From Deroplatys truncata (taxonomy: Eukaryota; Arthropoda; Insecta; Mantodea; Mantidae), in assembly GCA_030765065.1 (NCBI GenBank), contig CM060989.1, positions 40,973,501 to 41,037,500 on the forward strand: a DNA stretch of 64,000 bases. The letters are read 5' to 3'. The position numbers and the translations under genes were made by a program. Under the pieces are notes generated by a model. The model did not search any database. It had not been told where the DNA came from and saw nothing but the letters and a program-made list of their open reading frames with translations. This document shows, piece after piece, positions 12,843 to 24,929 of this stretch. Within the stretch, counting starts at the first letter, position 1. The number at the start of each line of letters is the position of its first letter.

Positions 12843-13622
12843 TTCTTTTACTTTCTCTACTACGTATAGTCAATAGTCAGTATGAGAATTATTGTATTCC
12901 CCCACAAACGTTGCATGTCGAGGTTTTCCCGGAAGAATGTTTTGAAGGCCCCTGAACCCAAAAAAACATTTTTAAAAAAAGGTCCGTGTGTGTCTGTGAA
13001 CAGCATAACTCAAAAACGAAAAGTCGGATAAGCACCAAACTTGGTATTTGGGTTAAGTATCTTCCAAAGATGCGACACGAGGATTTTCAAGAAAACCCCC
13101 ACACCCAAACTACCCTTTACATGGCAAACATGTTATTTTTATTCACTCAAAAATGGCTCCAAGGATTTTGAGTAAAATAGCACATCTTTAAGATATTTTC
13201 ATGAGAAACAAGCCGTATATCCTTAATTTTCCGGGAATAGCCTCTGGAGTCATAATTTTGAATGACTTTTGTATAACTGGTAAACCGTAAGAGGTAGTCA
13301 AAATCGTATACATAAATCTCATTAAAGCGCAGAATTTTGTCAAATATTTTCGAGATATTTCTTAATAATTTGAATTTTCTAATACTTATAACTTTGTATT
13401 TTACGCTCAAAAAATTCCTTGTCGAATGTTCACCGAAAATACACGTTTTAATGCCCTTGAATCCCAAAAAAAAGCATTTTTAGAAAAAAGGTCGGTGTAT
13501 GTGTTGTAAACGCATACCTCAACAATGAAAAGTCGGTTAAATGTGAAATTGGTATTTAGTTCAGGGTCTTAAAAGGATACGACTCGAAGACTTCTAAAAA
13601 TAGACCACTGTCCCAAACTACT
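12843..13622 (+). repeat. DR1 dispersed repeat, truncated
   Basis: It begins with actttctctactacgtatag, follows the DR1 consensus, then degenerates. A partial second pass over the DR1 start appears at 13,430-13,620. It is cut by the MITE-like element at 13,625. Confidence 0.7.
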
Positions 13623-13624
13623 AC

Positions 13625-14045
13625 TAGAGGAAAGTTCCAAATTTATTTTGTGTGTTCAAAATGAGCACCATTTGTTATGCGAGGACGACCAGTGCTTTTT
13701 CCATTTGCATACGCAACATCTTCAACAAATTTGTTGTACCAGTTGTAAATTGTTTATGACAAGGCGGCTCTTTGTTGAACTTACAACGAAATGCACGCTG
13801 CAATGAAACAATGGATTCACTCTTTGCATACTGCAGCACACAAAACGACTTTTCCTGTGGCGTTGCCATTTTCTCGTAAACAAACCCAGCGCCGCTGTAG
13901 ACACTAAATGGAACTAATAGGTGGGGGCTTTAAACTTTGAACTTTTCTCTATTCAATGATGTGTTGTATGCGTTGCTATCTATTGACGTTCATAAAAACG
14001 AATATTTAAAGTGTGTTCCTTCTTTTTGAATAACCTGTATTTATC
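13625..14045 (-). mobile_element. Second DUF4817-type mariner deletion derivative
   Basis: It is collinear with 2,010-2,422 and shares its right end (ccttctttttgaataacctg). The left inverted end is missing. The minus strand encodes the same N-terminal helix-turn-helix block (MATPQEKSFCVLQYAKSES..) but no catalytic core. It is inserted into a DR1 copy. Confidence 0.7.
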
Positions 14046-14865
14046 ATATACAGAAAATAAGGCTTAAATAACTCGAGCAACTCTATTTTGATGCTGAGAG
14101 CAATACGAAGGAGGCAGAAGTAAGGTTGCTATGAGAATGCATGATGAGTTGATTAAGAGGGCCTATGTTCCTAGGACACACCCTAGCTAATATTGATTAG
14201 CCAACACCAAGCAGGCAGGGTGAAGGAAGCTGGCGGCTGCAACGAGCTGTAGCAGCCCTATCGATTCTCCTCACTGCCGCGATTAATTTCTCCCAAGCAG
14301 ATGAGGAGGAGGAGAAGGAGGAGAGGGAGATTTTGGCAAGGAGGAAGGTGCCATGTTCCAGCCCAGGCTTAACACGTTCGCACACACTTCAGCCTGAGAC
14401 TTTATAGCTAAATGTCCACGCTTCGGTTCTCAAACCTATTTCTTCTTTTTGGGGAACGATGCGACTAACATAACGGGTGGCCGAGGTCGTTGAAACAGGG
14501 ACTCGTGAACAGGAGATCTACCGTTGAAATCTCACCAGGACCGAGGTTTTTGTGGGGTTTTCCTGTCTTCACAACTGGCAAATGCTAAGGAGATACCCTA
14601 AATTTAGGCCTAGCGCGTTTTCTTCCTAAACTTCCTTCTTCAAATATTATTTCATGTAACATCAGTGTCACCGCTTGTGGAACCGTCTGCAATGACAGGC
14701 ATTAATAAACTAAAAAAAAAAACACAAATGCTGAACACTGCCGAGGTTGATCACAACAATGCTGATGATGCGTAAATAATTGGTCTCGCCGACCTCATAT
14801 TACGATATAATTATGCTCTGCTGCGCTGCTTAAATTCGATATATGGTCAAAAAAGGGTTGGTAAA
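14046..14865. other. Unassigned stretch with a SINE-like repeat
   Basis: About 14,200-14,390 is richer in GC and purines. 14,478-14,715 resembles a tRNA-derived SINE: ggtggccgaggtcgttgaaa, a degenerate box near ttgaaatctcaccaggacc, then aactggcaaatgctaagga. The last block recurs at 60,840 (aactggcaaatgctgcgga). No gene is seen. Confidence 0.5.
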
Positions 14866-15654
14866 AATATCTGATGTGATACAATCACATGAATTTCTCT
14901 ACCCTCTATCGTTTATTAGTGAGTATACAAACTATTTTTACTAAACTTTCTATCCACTTCATTTTAATCCAAATAAACTTTTGCAGAAATTACTACATTA
15001 CACATTTCGTTAAAGGGAACTGTGATAGTCAAATGTTAAAGAACTGTATGCTATATGCTGGCCTTAAAATTCTACTGTATCCACGTAATTGCGAGAAACA
15101 ACTGAATGTTGAAATTACTTTAAGGGAATGAGTAAGTAATGAACAATTCGAAACATTAATAACGGTATCTCAGAAATGGCTAATGCCACAAATAAACTTA
15201 TTTGAAATAAATTGTGTGTTTTAAACAGATCTACCGTCTTTGTGTAGTACGTTCTCCTCTATCGTTTAACGTTTACCAGTTATACAAGATTACACAAAAT
15301 TCCTTCCGAATGAAGAGGACTTCACAAGCTATTCCCAGAAAATTCAAGATATACATTTTATTTGTCATGTAAATAGGTTTACTATATGGTATTTTAATTA
15401 AACCCGTTACAGCCATTTTTTAGGAAATAAACATTTTCGAAAAATGTTCTATGTAAACGGTAGTTGGTGTGGGACGATTTTCTTGAAAATCTTCGTGTTG
15501 TGAAGTTTGGTACTTATCCGACTTTTCGTTTTTGAGTTATGCTGTTCATAGAGACTCACACAAACCGTTTGCTAAACCTTTTTTTTATTCTGGGGCTTAT
15601 TTCGCTGAAATCACAGTATCGAATTTTTGGGGAAAATTCAATAACTTCTCTATC
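14866..15654 (-). repeat. DR1 dispersed repeat, interrupted at its end by a mariner
   Basis: It opens with tctgatgtgatacaatcaca and runs through the DR1 blocks to tatcgaatttttggggaaaa at about 15,635, close to its other end. The mariner at 15,657 was inserted there. Confidence 0.8.
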
Positions 15655-15656
15655 TA

Positions 15657-16946
15657 CGAGGGCTGTTCCAGAAGTACCCGACCTAACAAAGAAAACACAA
15701 ACATTTTGGAAAAAAAATCGTTATTTCTCCACATAGTCTCCTTTCAGCTCGATACACTTCCCAGCGATGTTCAATAGCTTCGATGCCCTGTTTATGGTGA
15801 GAATCGTCGATTTCTGCAAAATAGGCATCAACTGCAAACTCCACCTCTTAATTGTAGGCAAATCTTTCACCACCAAGCCATTTCTTCAACTTTGGAAACA
15901 GAAAATAATCAGAGGGGACTAAATCTGGCGAATAGGGTGCATAAGGAATCAATTTGAACTTTAACTTATTGTTTTTGGCTATGGCGATAACGGATGTGTG
16001 AACTGGTGCATTGTCTTGATGAAACAGAACTCTTTTTCCACTAAATGCGGCCGTTTTTGCTTGATTTCATCATTCAAATGCTGCAATAAGTTCGCAAATA
16101 CTCACCCGTTGATTGCTTCTCCTTTTTGAAGATAATCAATGAAACTTATTCCACGCGCATCCCAAAAAATTGCCGCCAGGACCTTGCCTGCAGATGGAAC
16201 TGTCTTCGCCTTCTTTGGAGCCGATTCTCTCCTTTCAATCCACTGTTTTGACTGTTCCTTCGTCTCAGGTGTGAAGTGATGGATCCATGTTTTATCCATG
16301 GTTATGTATCGGCGTAAAAACTCTGCTTTACTGCAGTGAAACATTGCCAAACACTCGACAGAAACATCCTCACGACGCTGCTTTCTTTCCATTGTGAATA
16401 AACTCAGCACCCATCTTGCGTACAGCTTTCTCATGTCTAAATGTTTAGTTAAGGTGCGATGTACAGCACTTTTTGAAATTTCTACGATGTCTGCTAGCTC
16501 GCGCACTTTCAGTCGACGGTCATCAAATACCATTTTGTGGATTTTCTTCACAATTTCTGGCGTGGTCACCTCATTTGGTTGACCACTACGATGTTCGTCT
16601 TGGCAGCTCGTACGGCCTCGCTTAAGCTCTGCCACCCAATGTTTTACTGTTGTAAACGAAGGAGCAGACTCCCCCAGAGTAGAATCTAGCTCTGCTTTAA
16701 TATTAGTTGGACTAAGACCTTTCAAATGAAAGTATTGTATCACATAACGATGGCCAGTTTTATCCGTATTTACAAATTTGCTGAGAGTGTTTAGTATTGA
16801 TGGCTGCCAAACATTTATAAACAACGCAGCATCGTCAAAACTTCAAACTTAAGCTTTATAAGGGTGTTACTTTCTACTATAGTCATTTCTTTGAACCAAC
16901 AACCGCTATATATACGTCAGATCGGGTGCTTTTGGGACTGCTCTCT
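15657..16946 (-). mobile_element. Mariner DD34D, copy 1 (complete ends)
   Basis: 1,290 bp flanked by TA on both sides (15,655-15,656 and 16,947-16,948). The left end is cgagggctgttccagaagta; the right end, reverse-complemented, is agagagcagtcccaaaagca. The transposase gene runs on the minus strand. Related copies lie at 20,773 and 53,621. Confidence 0.9.
15721..16824 (-). pseudogene. Mariner DD34D transposase, disabled copy 1
   Basis: The N-terminal DNA-binding region is intact (DKTGHRYVIQYFHLKGLSP, with the HTH continuing to MVFDDRRLKVRELADIVEI). The first catalytic Asp is in RYITMDKTW. The frame ends after KGEAING at a TGA (about 16,102). A one-base shift before the second catalytic motif then puts the usual LFHQDNAPVH block out of frame. 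The C-terminal end GDYVEK is at 15,721. The same stop and the same shift occur in copy 2, but the stop site is intact in copy 3. Confidence 0.85.
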
Positions 16947-16948
16947 TA

Positions 16949-17826
16949 CTATGTGCTTGGGGAGAAAATAAAACATTTGATGAGTAAATATTCAACACGT
17001 GTGTGTCGCTAAATCTGGGACCAACACATGCCTTGTATTCAGGAAAACATTTGACATTTTTTTTCATTTTATCCTCCTGGAAATGCCCGTGCGTGTAAGG
17101 CGCGTAATGAGTATAATGACATAAACAAACACAGCTTGTGAATGTATATATGTAATGCAAACTCACTGCGTTAAATTACCCGGAGAGTTTTACCAAAAAG
17201 CGTTTCATCTAAGGACTATGATTTGGCACACAGATAAAACAACTACGCAATTAGCGTGCGAATGCGTAATTAATCTCAATTAAACGTTATTTTGTAACGG
17301 AAATAGGGACAAAATTAGCGAATGTTTGAAGGAATAATTAACTTTATTCTTGTGAGTGAGAATACAACAATGTAGACAAGAGCGACTATATAAATTTCTT
17401 TTGTTTTAGCCTCGTTTAACTACACGAATACTGAATGTCTACCTCCAGGGTATAATGGGTAGCATGTCTGCCTAGTAATCGAATCTAAGATAAGGCGACT
17501 TAAGGATCTTCCTGAAAAGACTTAAGCTAAAAAAATCTCTCAGCTCTTTGAACCTTGGCCTCATTTGAGCTTGGATTAATCATTACTTCATAGAGCATAT
17601 CTTAAGATTTAGGTGTTTTAAAGCAAATCCATTCAACATAGTGATTTGCTCCCAACGTATTTGGTACTTTGTATTAATTAATTTATTGATTTATATATTT
17701 GTGGAGTTAAGGCCAAGGTGTTTTTCACACCACCAGAATTACAAATACCAAAGATGCGAACACAATGAAAGTAATATAGTGTAATAAAATATAAGGAGAA
17801 TGATAAATAATTAAAATATCTTTAAA
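16949..17826. other. Unassigned non-coding stretch
   Basis: No gene is seen. 17,440-17,540 (gtataatgggtagcatgtct) is faintly tRNA-like but too degenerate to call. Confidence 0.5.
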
Positions 17827-18545
17827 ATTTGATGTATTGCATTCTCTACTTCTATACAAAGTATTTTTGCAAACATTATTCTTCACCTACTTCATGTTAA
17901 TCGAGATATACATTTGCAGAAGCTATCTTATTGCTAATTTTCGTGTAGTTGCAAGGGGAATATGGTAGGCTTTAAGAGATAGTATAATCTCTTAAGAACG
18001 GGTTGCTATGTGGAATATTCAATTCTCTTTGCATGTCCAGGACATAAAAATACGAATAACGAATTCCCATTTGAGAAAAAGTATAAGTATTAGAAAATTC
18101 AAACAAATAACAAGGAACACCTCGGAAATGGTTCACTCCACAAAAAAAATGTATATGACATAAATTGTATGTTTTAACGAGATCTACGTTGTTTGTGTAG
18201 TAAAATCTTGTCTATATCTTACGGTTTACCAGTTATGCAAAAGTCATTCAGAATGAAGAGGGCTTTTGGAGACATTCCCAGAAAATTCACGATATATATT
18301 TCATTTCGCATGAAAATCTCTTAAGCATATCATATTTTAATCATAATCGTAAGAGCGATTTTTGAGAAAATCAAAATCTTTTAAACATGTATCATGTAAA
18401 GTGTAGTCTGGGGTGGGAGGATTTTCTTTAAAACTTTTGTGTCGCATCTTTCAAAGATACTGAACCTAAATACCAAGTTTGGTATTTATCCGGCTTTTCG
18501 TTTTTGAGTTATGCTGTTCACAGGCACACACGGACCTTTTTCTAA
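17827..18545 (-). repeat. DR1 copy, left half of a head-to-head pair
   Basis: A minus-oriented DR1 copy running from the acatca-type end at 17,827 to ggacctttttctaaaaatgt at 18,550. It abuts a plus-oriented DR1 copy, so the two make an imperfect inverted repeat of about 1.6 kb. Confidence 0.8.
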
Positions 18546-19497
18546 AAATGTTTTTTTACTTTCTATACTACGCATAGTAAGTAGGGGAAGATTGCATTCC
18601 ACTAAAAAAATTGATACCGAGATTTCCACCGGAAATACATGTTTTGAGGTCTCCTGAATCCAAAAAAAGTATTTTTGGAAACATGTCCATGTGTGTGTCT
18701 GTGAACAGCATAACTCAGAAACGAACAGTTGGATAAACACCAAACTTGGTATTTGTGTTCAGTATCTTCCAGAAATGCAACACGAAGGTTTTCAAGAAAA
18801 TCCCCCCACCCCAGATTACCCTTTACCTGGAACATTTTTCGAAAATTTTAATTTTCTCAAAAATGGCTCTTACAATTTTGATTAAAATATCATATGCTTA
18901 AGACATTTTTATGGCAAATGAAATGTATATCTCGAATTTTCTGGGAATGTCTCCAAAAGCATTCTTCATTGTGAACAACTTTTGCTTAACTGGTAAACCA
19001 TAAGAGATAGACAAAATTTTACTACACAAAAAATGTAGATCGCGTTAAAATACATAATTTATGTCATATACATTTTGTTGTTGAGTGAACCATTTTCGAG
19101 ATATTGCTTGTTACTCCCTTAAATTTTCCAATACTTGTTTTCTCAAATGGGAATTCGTTATTCATTTTTTTTGTCTTGAATATGCAAAGAGTATTAATCT
19201 GTGGCAAAGAGAATAGTGCTGCACATAGCAACCAGCTATCATGAGATATGTCTATGCTTAAAGGCTACTGTATTTCTATATTGCCCTTGCAAATACAAAA
19301 CAAAGGGAACATAGTACGCCTTAAGCGATAGTCAAATATTTTTAAAACTGGTCGCAATGTGTAGAATATAATTCTCTTAGCATGTCAAAAGATTGTTTCT
19401 GCAAACGTTTATTTCGATCAATATTAAACATATGGAGAATAAAAGTTTGTAAAAATAGTCTGTACAAGAGTAGAGAAATTCATGCGAGTGTAACACA
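18546..19497 (+). repeat. DR1 dispersed repeat, full length
   Basis: About 950 bp, the best full-length reference copy here. It runs from tttactttctatactacgca through ccaaacttggtatttgtgtt and aactggtaaaccataagaga to agagtagagaaattcatgcg and gtaacacatca. There is no open frame of note, so it is probably a non-autonomous DNA element. Confidence 0.85.
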
Positions 19498-19511
19498 TCA
19501 CATATTTTTTA

Positions 19512-19925
19512 TTTAGGAGGCCTCAAAACATGTATTTCCGGTGAAATATCAAAATTTTGGGTGGAATGCAATACTTCTCCTACTTAGTATACTATAGAGA
19601 AAGTTTAAAAAAAATTAGCATAGCAAATAGAACAATTATAACACAGTGATGGTTAAAAGAAAATTGAATGTGATACATTCACATGACTTTCTCTAGCTTC
19701 TTATCTTTTATTAGTGGATATACAAATATTACTAAAGCATACTTTTTTGTCTACTATAATTTAATCCAAATAAACCTTTGCAGAAGTAGCTACATTAAAC
19801 ATTTAGTTATAAATACAAAGAGAACAACGATAGTCAAATGTTTTTAAAAACTGGAAGCTGTATTGCTGGCCTTAAACTTCTAAACTGTCTCCGTGCAATC
19901 GTGAGAAATACCTGAATATTGTAAA
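19512..19925 (-). repeat. Two DR1 fragments
   Basis: 19,512-19,606 repeats the inner end (ggcctcaaaacatgtatttc ... gtggaatgcaatacttctcc). 19,660-19,925 is the acatca-end half (gatacattcacatgactttc). Both are on the minus strand. Confidence 0.7.
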
Positions 19926-20770
19926 GCGCTTTTTTAGTTCCGTTTATACCTCGCCTTTAACTGCATTGCTCTTATCGGGCCTTTCCTTTGGAATGGTGTT
20001 AACTCGTATACTCTCTTGTCGTTGGGTTTCATGCACTTTATTTGGTTTTAATCATTAGACCACACACAAACATACTCACACTCTCATTCATACTACTTCC
20101 AGACTCTATAAGGAATAATCTTGGCTAAAGAAAAATACCCACCCCCTCCCGCCGGGAATAGAACCCGGGACCCCTCGCAGTCATAAAACGAATCATTAAT
20201 CTGAATTCATAATTGGGGGATCTTACGAATGTTTTCAACATTTCAAGACGCTCTAACAACAAGAAAACACAAAGTGACGATCGCGCATGCTCAAAATCGT
20301 GACTACAGCGGCAAAGTATTAAAACTGTACTTTAAAAACGCGCCTCGTACGTAATATCTAAAGTAAAATAGATTTACGTATCTAGGTTTTATTTCATTAA
20401 CGCCTAGTTTTATTATCTGTTCTGTCCAAAATACCATGTTTTGAACTCTTGGTTTGATACACGATGCCATAGAAATGTTGCACGCTAATATTAAGTGCTG
20501 TTTGCGTAATAGGTTGTGAGCAAAACTCAAGGTGCGAAAGAAACCATGTCATGGTTTAATGATAGGATTCGAGGAACTTACACGACTCTCGTGCGTGCTC
20601 AAGAACATGTAATTTTATTTGACGCTACTGATAATATTTAATAAGGGCATAGCAATTTACACACAACTAACTGAATCGTATATCATACAATGTACAAACA
20701 CTTACCTTCTGTCCTAGAATGGATGGTATGAAAATATTAATTTCTATAGAAAGAAGATATTGCTCATTGC
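19926..20770. other. Unassigned stretch with a SINE-like head
   Basis: 20,140-20,185 (gggaatagaacccgggaccc) looks like a minus-strand tRNA-like head. The rest, including the frame at 20,303-20,530, shows no recognisable feature. Confidence 0.45.
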
Positions 20771-20772
20771 TA

Positions 20773-22004
20773 CGAGGGCAGTCCTAGAAGTACCCGACCT
20801 GACGTATATATAGCGGTTGTTTCAAAAAAATGACTATGGTAGAAAGCACCACCCTTATAAAGCTTAAGTTTGAAGTTTCACGATGCTACGTTGTTTAGTA
20901 ATTGTTTGGTAGATATTAATAGTGAACTCCCTCAGCGAATTTGTAAACATGGATAAAACTGGTCATCGCTATGTGATACAATACTTTCATTTGAAAGGTC
21001 TTAGTCCAACTAATATTAAAGCAGAGCTAGATTCTACTCTGGGGGAGTCTGCTCCTTCGTTTACAACAGTAAAATATTGGGTGGCAGAATTTAAGCGAAG
21101 CCGTACGTGCTGCCAAGACGAACATTGCAGTGGTCGACCAAATGAAGTGACCACGCCAGAAATTGTGAGGAAAATCCACAAAATGGTATTGGATGACCGT
21201 CGACTGAAAGTGCGCGAGCTAGCAGACATCGTAGGCATTTCAAAAAGTGCTGTACATTGCACATTAACTGAAAATTTAGACATGAGAAAACTGTGCGCAA
21301 GGTGGGTGCCGCGTATACTCACAATGGAACAAAAACACTGACGTGAAGATATTTCAGTCGAGTGTTTGGCGATGTTTTGCTGCAATAAAGCCGAGTTTTT
21401 GCGTCGATTCATAACAATGGATGAAACATGGGTCCACCACTTCACACCTGAAACGTAGGAACAGTCGAAACAGTGGATTGAAAGGGAAGAATCGGCTCCT
21501 AAGTAGGCGAAGACAGTTCCATCTGTAGGCAAGGTCATGGCGTCAGTTTTTTGGGATGCGCGTGGGATAATTTTCATTGATTATCTTCAAAAAGGAGAAG
21601 CAATCAAAGGATGAGTATTTGCGAACTTATTGCAGCATTTAAATGATGGAATCAAGCAAAAACGACCGCATTTAGTGGAAAAAGAGTTCTGTTTCATCAA
21701 GACAATGCATCAGTTCACACATCCTTTATCGCCATGACCAAAATCAATGAGTTAAAGTTCGAATTGCTTCCTCATGCACCCTATTTGCCAGACTTAGCCC
21801 CCTCTGATTATTTCCTGTTTCCAAAGTTGAAGAACTGTCTTGGTGGTAAAAGATTTGCCAACAATGAAGAGGTGGAGTTTGCAGTTTGATGCCTATTTTG
21901 CAGAATTCGACGGTTCTCACTATAAACAGGGTATCGAAGCTATTGAACATCGCTGGGAAGTGTATCGAGTTGAAAGGAGACTATGTAGAGAAATAAAGAT
22001 TTTT
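20773..22004 (+). mobile_element. Mariner DD34D, copy 2, main part (split)
   Basis: It starts after a TA (20,771-20,772) with cgagggcagtcctagaagta and runs through the transposase stop codon to gattttt at 21,998-22,004, where it is interrupted. The missing 3' end lies about 20 kb away at 41,902-41,963. It is the outermost layer of a triple nest. Confidence 0.9.
20922..21996 (+). pseudogene. Mariner DD34D transposase, disabled copy 2
   Basis: The N-terminal region is well preserved (MDKTGHRYVIQYFHLKGLSP onward). An early stop follows MEQKH at about 21,341. The first catalytic Asp is present in ITMDETWVHHF, and there is an in-frame stop after HFTPET. Like copy 1 it has TGA after KGEAIKG and a one-base shift before the second catalytic motif. 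The C-terminal end, GDYVEK-like, is at 21,996. Confidence 0.85.
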
Positions 22005-22063
22005 GACTTTCTCTACTACGTATAGTAAGTAGCGGAAGTATTGTATTCCACGCAAAAATTCGA
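22005..22063 (+). repeat. DR1 copy, 5' piece (host of the giant element)
   Basis: gactttctctactacgtata ... attgtattccacgcaaaa followed by attcga (22,058-22,063). It is continued at 41,152. Confidence 0.9.
22058..22063. repeat. Target-site duplication, left (ATTCGA)
   Basis: Exact 6-bp direct repeat with 41,152-41,157. The unoccupied DR1 text at about 10,735-10,755 (reverse strand) has a single aattcgataccgag, which shows what the site looked like before insertion. Confidence 0.9.
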
Positions 22064-22086
22064 AGTAGATATAACATGGCGACTTG

Positions 22087-22107
22087 AGAACAATGGGCTA
22101 TTGTTCT
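22087..22107. repeat. Hairpin near the left tip
   Basis: agaacaat and attgttct form a perfect 8-bp stem around a 5-base loop, 23 bp from the tip. Further agaacaa and attgttct copies follow at about 22,111-22,141. The same structure is at the right tip (about 41,108-41,128). Such end-proximal palindromes could bind a transposase, integrase or terminal protein; that role is inferred. Confidence 0.7.
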
Positions 22108-22144
22108 GGTGAGAACAAAGGAATTAATGACCTATTGTTCTGAC

Positions 22145-22560
22145 TTCAAGCCCCGCCCCCTCCCTTTGTGTGCTACTATTTGCCGCCCGGTCGCGTGCCG
22201 CTAGCTCCGCCCCCTTCCCTTTGTGTGCTGATCTAATGCCGACAGTGTCTGTGCCGGCAGGTCCTCCCCCCTCCCCCCCCTGCGGTCACGTGCCGGTGAC
22301 CCGCCCCCCTCCCTCCCCCATACGCGTGTCCTCCCTCCCCTTTGTGTTCTGGTTGGTTCCCTGTGGATAGGTGGGAGAGTGTGTATTGTTCCTATACGGT
22401 GACTACATTCCCGCCCCCTCATTGTGACTTGTCTAAATCCCTGCCGTGTGATTGGCTTGGGGTAGGGGATGTGCCGCTCGGGGTGAGGGGTATAAGGGAA
22501 TGGGGTTCTCGGTGCGTGACGTTGGCGGTGTGGGAATGCGATTCTCGATGCCTGCCGCAC
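22145..22560. repeat. GC-rich, C-tract repeat block near the left end
   Basis: Degenerate repeats of a core like ccgccccctccctttgtgtg appear at 22,152, 22,205 and 22,330, interleaved with cgtgccg-type and gtgccggcag-type segments. Base composition is sharply different from the surrounding AT-rich DNA. Open frames here read as Pro/Arg low complexity and differ between arms because of indels, so they are not genes. Mirror copy: about 40,651-41,070. Confidence 0.75.
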
Positions 22561-22644
22561 ATCGGCAAATCGTTTGAGTACATAATTGTGTCAATCAATT
22601 AGGTAATGTGTGTTATTGAAAAAAGAATGCCCATCATATTACTA

Positions 22645-24745
22645 CTAATGCAATTAAACGCGGTTCTTCGAGCAATTAAGTATTTTTGATTGAATTCGCG
22701 CGCACCTGGTCCTAAACCCCCCTTATATTACTACTATTGCAATGAAACGCGGCTAGTCGGTTGATGAATACATTTAAGTATTTTTGAATGATTAATTGAC
22801 TCGCGCGCAACTGTTTGTTATCGTATATGTGTGGTAGCATGTGTATAATTATTACGAGTAATAACATTTATTTAATTCTACTTTTGAGGGAAAATATATT
22901 TTGGATTTATAAGAATATTACAACACATAGATGAAAGGACAGACTTGACGTAACACTCGTTATCGCGTGATAATTGAGGTGGAACACCGACCGCAACCTT
23001 CCACAGCGAGACGTTTCACACGAATGACTGACTCTCGATATTTGGACTGGCAAGTCGACTTCCGCATCCCCTCCACTCCCGCTTCAGTTCGCCAGCTACA
23101 CTAGCGCACCAAGTGGTAATATGAGTGAAACTCCAGCGAGTGTTTGCTCACAGCGCCCCTGGTGGTCATATCCGAAAGTTGTGAATTCACCATATTTAAA
23201 TTCGAGGTGTACGCAAGACGGCCATCTTAACTCTATATAATTCTGCGAAATATGATTCCGGAAAAAAAAATAAAGTCGAATTAACATGCAAGGGGCGTTC
23301 ATGCTGGCTCCGGAGGAATTGATTATGAAATAAATAAAAAATAAATAAGACTCTCGCTGATCGATGAATACAATGAATAATTAATGTAATTGACTCACGC
23401 TCCTAGAGATATCTCACCCAATTATTCATCTACCATGAATATCTCACTTCTAATGAAACGACGCAGTCTATCGATTAAAAACAATTAAGTTTTTTTTATT
23501 GATTAATGTAATTGATTTGCGCGCAACTGTTCGTTATCGTATATGCGAGAATATTACGCGTATATAACTATTACGGCTAATAACGTGTGTTTAATTCTTC
23601 TTTTGAATTGCGGGTTTATAAAAAACATTACATTGCTTAGATGAATTAAAAAGCAACTTAAAGCGAAATTGCAAATAGCTTGTATGAGACGTTAACACGA
23701 GAACCTTTTACGAAAAAACAAGACGCAATGTGACAGCAATGCCCCGTCCATCATGAGAGGCGGTTAAACCAGGACGCGTGGGTTTTCCCCACTACCTGCT
23801 CTTAATGGCTAGGGGTATCCAGCACATCGAGTACGCTTCAACTGACGTTAAAAATAAAAGCCCTCTATGTCTCTTCTCACACGAGAGAAGTAATAATTAC
23901 AATTCAAAACAGGCGTACCTGTAAGTAACACGCACGAAGACTTCAAATATAAATTTTATATTCGTTTTAAATGTTCTTTCTAAAGACGTAGCGAACTTTG
24001 AGAAATTCAACGAATTATTCACTGGCGTACACTGCCTGAAAGAAATATGGTGTACACCCCCTGAAGAATGCATATGTAGACCCATTAGCAGACAACGGCA
24101 AACTCTTCCGCACCATTAATTTTCGTCAGAAGAATGTAAAAACAAGGTCTTGTATAGAGCTCTTAGTGAACAATAACACCCGTTTCCAATTCATTAAACA
24201 GGCTAAGTGCTCTGAAAAACCACAGACCCTCGGGGTAAATAACAATTACCGGCACAAAAGATTTTCTTAAGAGCTTCCTCTGTCCAGAAATACCATCATA
24301 CACAGGGGAAAACCAATCTAGACATGTTTTAAGCTTATCACAAAAAATGTTTTCCGATAATTAATATAATTCTACATGAAGAATATTAATGATTTAAGTT
24401 TTCAATTAAACGTATACTGTATAGATTCTGTACTTAAACATTCGATTGTATCTTTGTCATTATTTAAATACTCGCGTACAAGAAATGCAAACATGATATC
24501 AAAAAATTAAACTGATTTTTTTTCGGGATGTTAAACAAAGAAATATGATTTGGCGAGAGTAATATGAAGAATAAAAAGTATTCAGAATGATATTACATAC
24601 GTTATTAAAATAAGGCTCTCGCTGATCGATGAAAACAATTAAATATTTTTTATTAATTAATTTATATGAATTGACTCGCGCATTTGCTTGCTGTCGTATG
24701 TGCATGATTATTACGACTAATAGCATTTGTTTAATTCTAAATAAT
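22645..24745. repeat. Subterminal repeat region, left arm
   Basis: Five diverged copies of a module occur at about 22,645, 22,738, 23,343, 23,453 and 24,612. The module reads roughly gaaacgcg.., gatcgatgaatacaatt, a T-rich stretch, taattgactcgcgcgcaact, then (in three copies) gttatcgtatatg and ttacga.taata.cattt. No gene is seen in this 2.1 kb. Mirror copies occupy about 38,465-40,566. They could serve replication, end recognition or transcription control, but nothing shows which. Confidence 0.7.
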
Positions 24746-24929
24746 GAAATATGGAGCCTTGCCTAAACAATCCTCGTTACTCTTAATTTATTCCATTTTT
24801 AAAAAGATTGGGCTTAGTAAACATAGGACGAGTACGATTTTAAATACCCCATCCATTCGAGAGATATTTTTCGAATATTCCAGCATGTTAATATAAACTT
24901 AATACACACACACGCACAAATTCATTTCA

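Noticed and set aside
22170-22560. Pro/Arg-rich open frames in the GC-rich block
   Set aside because: Indels between arms change the frames, and translation is low complexity.
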